Shown: piece after piece, positions 61,071-64,000 of the stretch
Numbering within the stretch: the first letter of the stretch is position 1
Layout: every line of letters starts with the position of its first letter
Notes under the pieces: model-generated
Databases searched by the model: none
Told to the model about the DNA's origin: nothing
Seen by the model: only the letters and a program-made list of their open reading frames with translations
Assembly (NCBI RefSeq): GCF_013155275.1
Contig: NZ_JABJXS010000001.1
Coordinates: 248,001 to 312,000, forward strand
Source: Brenneria sp. hezel4-2-4
GTDB taxonomy: Bacteria > Pseudomonadota > Gammaproteobacteria > Enterobacterales > Enterobacteriaceae
DNA: 64,000 nucleotides
Direction of reading: 5' to 3'
Position numbers and translations under genes: made by a program

Positions 61071-62198
61071 TTAATCCCAGATACCAAATCGTGCGATCAT
61101 AAAATTATCCGCATCAAAAACCTGTATTATTCCGTTATTCCAGATCATTCGCTGACCACTCAAAGCTGATTTTATTTCTATCTGCCCCGTCGCCGAAATA
61201 CTCACCAACTCCCCAAACGTCGCATTCCCATGTTCATCAACGGTAAATCCACCGCTCTCAATTGTGGAAGTTTTGATATTGACAGCGGTCAGCGTGGCGC
61301 CGACCTTTACGGTATCGGCCGTAATGGTCTGGGCTGCCAAGATCTTGACTACCGCGTCCTGCGCGATCAACTGATCCAGAACCACTTTGCCATCGACCAC
61401 AGCAAACGGAATGGCATAGGTGCTGTCATCATTCGGATTGTTGGGATCAAAGATAAAAAACTGGTTGGCCGCCACGGCCACCTGTGACGTGCCATCGCTG
61501 TTTGCCACGATGCCGATTCCGGCGGAAATTTGGCCTGCCTGGGTCTTGGCCGTCCACATGGCCTTAACGCCATCAAGAGTGGCAATGGCCTGAGTGTTTT
61601 CTTGGACTGCTGCCTCGTTAGTGGCAGTTCGTTCTGTTAATTCCTCAATCAGCGGCGACTGATTCAACTGCTCCTGCACCATTTCAACTATTGCTGCCGG
61701 ATCAACATGAGTTTCCGCGTAACTGCCGGCCGAATCGTTATACGGGCCGGGTTTACCGAGGATGTTGACGTGCCGAATCCAATAGTAATAGCCCGTCGCC
61801 GGATCAACCGGGTCGCCGTATACGCCCGCCGCAGTGGTGGCGATCAGCACGGCATTAGCCAGATTATCTTCCGAGTAGCGGTAGATTTCCGTCAGCGAGC
61901 GTCCCGAATACTGTGGCATATCCCATTCCAGCAGGATGTAGGCAAAACCGCCTGTCGTCTTAAACCCCGTTGGACGCGTGGGCGTCTGCACCTTGCTGTT
62001 TGAAGATTCGCCACTGTCGCTGGTTCCGGGCGTCAATTTTGCTTTGCCACCCAGCATCCGCAGGTTCGCCAGCCCGAGCGAAGCTAACTCCGCATATGTC
62101 ACCGCACGCTGGCTGCCGTCGCCACGTTGGCCTGTCATGGTCTGAATGTTTTCGGCTACCGCATCTATGTCAGTGCCGGAACGCCACTTACTGCTCAC
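61071..62198 (-). CDS. Phage tail protein with fibronectin III-like and DUF1983 domains
   Basis: The 375-residue protein has an FN3-like segment (about residues 75-165, PTRPTGFKTTGGFAYILLEW, Y-x-I-R-H-V) followed by a helical linker ELTERTATNEAAVQENTQAI. A DUF1983 region (about 205-330) begins WTAKTQAGQISAGIGIVANS and contains FFIFDPNNPNDD, as in the C-terminal part of lambda J-type central tail proteins. It ends with beta structure IQVFDADNFMIARFGIWD. The start overlaps the upstream stop by ATGA. A host-contacting tail-tip role is inferred. Confidence 0.75.
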   Translation of the reverse strand: MSSKWRSGTDIDAVAENIQTMTGQRGDGSQRAVTYAELASLGLANLRMLGGKAKLTPGTSDSGESSNSKVQTPTRPTGFKTTGGFAYILLEWDMPQYSGRSLTEIYRYSEDNLANAVLIATTAAGVYGDPVDPATGYYYWIRHVNILGKPGPYNDSAGSYAETHVDPAAIVEMVQEQLNQSPLIEELTERTATNEAAVQENTQAIATLDGVKAMWTAKTQAGQISAGIGIVANSDGTSQVAVAANQFFIFDPNNPNDDSTYAIPFAVVDGKVVLDQLIAQDAVVKILAAQTITADTVKVGATLTAVNIKTSTIESGGFTVDEHGNATFGELVSISATGQIEIKSALSGQRMIWNNGIIQVFDADNFMIARFGIWD

Positions 62199-63820
62199 GC
62201 CGGCATCTCCTGCATTGATGTAGACAACGTGATGCGTTCCACCTGCGCACTGCCGAACACTTCAACCTGCCAGCGCTTGCCACGCAGCGGCGGGAGTTTC
62301 AACAACGGTTCCCGCAGGCTTCCCGGCGGCAAGCTCACTACCATTCGACCATCTACGTATAAAATCAGCCCAACGGCGACCGGCGCATCGGTCATCACCC
62401 GTAGACAGGAAAAGGACGTATTCGATGGAGCCAGGTAGATCTTTGAACGCCAGCGGAAATTAAGCGGCAACGCGCCATCGCCCAGCGTGTGGAGAGCCTT
62501 TCCTTTGACGATATACAGCGTATCCCCTGCTTCATCGTTATAGGCTGCGTCAAACGTAGTGGAAATGCGCCGTATGTCCATATTGACCGGATCGAAAATA
62601 AACCCGGCGACGCCGGTATCCGTGTCATAGAGCGCCAGATATTCGTTTTCAACACGCCATGCCCGGATGGATGACGGGTTGAAATCACTGCGCCACTGTT
62701 TCGCCTCGATGATGTTTGCCGTGGCGATCTCTGCGGCGCCGGCGGCACTGATCGACACCAGTCCGTTAGGTGAGGCGTACAGCGCGAAACCGTCCATTGT
62801 GACCATGCTCTGCCGCGATACACACGACAGGGCTATGATCGGGTGATTGCTGGTAATGTTAGACGGTGCGATGCCGGAGAAAATATAAGGTATGCCCTTG
62901 GTGCCCACCACCAGAGTAGTGCCGACCGGGGTAATGGCGACGATTTCATCCTGCGTGGTCTGCTTATTGCTGTCTTTCCACGCATACGGAAGGTAGGCCT
63001 CGCTAAACATCACCTGATTGCCCATGAAACCGGCTGCTATGCCATTGCTCATCATGCACAGCCCAATCATTCCGTCCGGCGGCATGTAGTAATCGTAGGT
63101 TTCCAGCGACGCACTCAGATCAGCATCGCTCTGATCATCAACAAACGAGGCAACGGCAATTTCCAGTTCCGCGACCAGCAGAAAATCAGCGGATTCGGTG
63201 CTGGTCGCCGAGCGATAAATGCGCCGATGTGTGATGTTGTTGTTCTGCGATCCAGGCGGTTGCAGCGTCAACGTCACAGTGCTGTCGGGGTAAACAATGG
63301 TTATCTCTGCCGATGCCGGGCCGGGTGGTCCCTCTTCGCCGTACGCAGTGACATAGGTTTCCGTGTAATAGCGAGTCTCATCGTCTGTGGCATCATCTTC
63401 CCCTGCATCCGCTGGCGGCGTGATTGATGCAATGACGATCGGGTTTTCCGGAGCAGGAATGCCGAGCCGGAAATAAGCGGCTGGATAGTTGTCGTTGCCC
63501 GCAGTCGCTATCTCTGCGCTGGTAACCTTTGGAAATTCGCCGTCGGTATAGTACACCCGGTCATAGTCGTCATTCGCCACCGGACTACGGATGGCGTCGA
63601 CAATCTTGTTCCATGCGAACCAGAAATTATCCCGGTAGTGGAATATGGTTTGCGGCGCGATAGAGAATGCCTTTTCCCGATCGGTATCATCCGACGTCGG
63701 CGTGATAACGCCGTGCCGAAAATGACAGCCCTGCGCCAGCGTCGCGTTGGATTCAGGCAAAAGATGCCCGACGACACGCGGCATCTCGCCACGCATCGTG
63801 GTGATATCAATGGTCGCCAT
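62195..63820 (-). CDS. Phage tail (nozzle/tubular-type) protein
   Basis: The 541-residue protein MATIDITTMRGEMPRVVGHL is beta-rich and has the PRVVxHLLP start and repeated propeller-like blades. Examples are VTAYGEEGPPGPASAEIT, THRRIYRSATSTESADFLL and YLALYDTDTGVAGFIFDP. This pattern is seen in podovirus tail nozzle or stabilisation proteins. The family is suggested by pattern and position before the J-like protein; it is not certain. AT-rich sequence and a terminator module lie upstream. Confidence 0.65.
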   Translation of the reverse strand: MATIDITTMRGEMPRVVGHLLPESNATLAQGCHFRHGVITPTSDDTDREKAFSIAPQTIFHYRDNFWFAWNKIVDAIRSPVANDDYDRVYYTDGEFPKVTSAEIATAGNDNYPAAYFRLGIPAPENPIVIASITPPADAGEDDATDDETRYYTETYVTAYGEEGPPGPASAEITIVYPDSTVTLTLQPPGSQNNNITHRRIYRSATSTESADFLLVAELEIAVASFVDDQSDADLSASLETYDYYMPPDGMIGLCMMSNGIAAGFMGNQVMFSEAYLPYAWKDSNKQTTQDEIVAITPVGTTLVVGTKGIPYIFSGIAPSNITSNHPIIALSCVSRQSMVTMDGFALYASPNGLVSISAAGAAEIATANIIEAKQWRSDFNPSSIRAWRVENEYLALYDTDTGVAGFIFDPVNMDIRRISTTFDAAYNDEAGDTLYIVKGKALHTLGDGALPLNFRWRSKIYLAPSNTSFSCLRVMTDAPVAVGLILYVDGRMVVSLPPGSLREPLLKLPPLRGKRWQVEVFGSAQVERITLSTSMQEMPA

Positions 63821-63845
63821 GGGGATCCTGATGATGGTATAAAAA

Positions 63846-63907
63846 GGGCATAAAAAAAGCCCCGCGGTTTAAGGCGAGGCTTGGTATCTTTGGGAAATTT
63901 AGCGCGT
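63846..63907 (-). terminator. Phage terminator module, copy 2
   Basis: On the minus strand AAGCCTCGC pairs with GCGGGGCTT (one wobble) and runs into seven T followed by ATGCCC. The 25-base shoulder at 63883-63907 matches the copy at 56528-56552 in 24 positions. It stands between the partial gene at the window end and the 541-residue tail gene. Confidence 0.8.
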
Positions 63908-63927
63908 ATTGTGGATCATGGTAAGAC

Positions 63928-64000
63928 TTAACAGATAATGGATAAGTTGATCGTTTCGGTGTTCAGCCGCTCGCGAATTTTATTCTCCAGTTGATCCACC
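63928..64000 (-). CDS. Partial phage gene (C-terminus only)
   Basis: The last 23 codons of a minus-strand gene enter from the right edge and read VDQLENKIRERLNTETINLS then IIC and a stop at 63928. The rest is outside the window. A structural or tail-assembly protein is likely from position alone. Confidence 0.5.
   Translation of the reverse strand, partial: VDQLENKIRERLNTETINLSIIC

Larger units (their letters stand above)
45110..64000. mobile_element. Podovirus-like prophage (one end; continues beyond window)
   Basis: The plus-strand accessory genes near 46-48 kb and the minus-strand late operon from 64000 down to 48164 are foreign to the E. coli-like backbone. The operon contains a DUF1983 tail protein, tail-associated proteins, candidate ejection proteins and a giant polyvalent protein. 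Genes are packed with 1-4 base overlaps. The boundary with the host lies between 44823 and about 47670 and is not resolved. Integrase, repressor, packaging and lysis genes are not in the window. Confidence 0.85.

Noticed and set aside
45110-64000. Integrase, repressor or lysis genes of the prophage
   Set aside because: None of the frames shows a tyrosine or serine recombinase, helix-turn-helix repressor, holin or endolysin; they must lie beyond the window.

Overview
This window is enterobacterial chromosome followed by one end of a prophage. The backbone has the classic gamma-proteobacterial order (pheTS-rplT-rpmI-infC-thrS; icd-rluE-nudJ-mnmA-hflD-purB-phoPQ-roxA-pepT-potABCD; prc-proQ-msrC-letAB-rsmF-yebW). 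The pectin genes kdgR and ogl (oligogalacturonate lyase), with a KdgR-type operator in front of ogl, point to a soft-rot or plant-associated member of the Pectobacteriaceae (Pectobacterium, Dickeya, Brenneria or a relative). The genus cannot be settled from this window.

Layout. 1-6.7 kb, minus strand: translation genes, with the pheM attenuator peptide, an AUU-start infC and a thrS operator that mimics a tRNA anticodon arm. 7-11.4 kb: a secreted FMN-binding protein, YebO, KdgR, Ogl and HtpX. 11.9-14.9 kb: a small accessory block (succinate-semialdehyde dehydrogenase, NAD(P)H:FMN reductase and two small unassigned genes). 15-24.3 kb: icd on the minus strand, then rluE to roxA on the plus strand, with a perfect PhoP box before phoPQ (the pair called pehRS in Pectobacterium). 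24.4-33 kb: pepT, the spermidine/putrescine transporter potABCD and a ferrous-iron locus with two FeoA proteins (feoAABC). 33.3-44.8 kb: prc, proQ and msrC on the minus strand; letAB, rsmF and yebW on the plus strand; then an extensin-like protein and an Ldh-family dehydrogenase on the minus strand. A MITE-like 200-bp element sits between letB and rsmF.

From about 45 kb to the end the DNA is foreign. An AT-rich boundary zone carries a solitary HsdR N-terminal-type nuclease, a small membrane protein and a tiny secreted YHYH-type protein. It is followed by a minus-strand late operon of a podovirus-like prophage: a tail protein, a DUF1983 tail-tip protein, two short tail-associated proteins, a GNAT-like protein, four small or coiled-coil candidate ejection proteins and a 2768-residue giant. 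The giant has features of the phage polyvalent proteins: two zincin-like motifs, an LPD-type region, a nuclease-like region and an internal duplication. Two copies of a conserved terminator module bracket gene groups in this operon. No integrase, repressor, lysis or packaging gene is inside the window, so the prophage continues beyond base 64000.

The strongest leads for something new are the solitary HsdR_N-type gene, the giant polyvalent protein, the duplicated phage terminator module, the MITE-like element and a KdgR-like dyad in the phoP leader. All calls come from reading the sequence and from memory of the families. No search or alignment was run.
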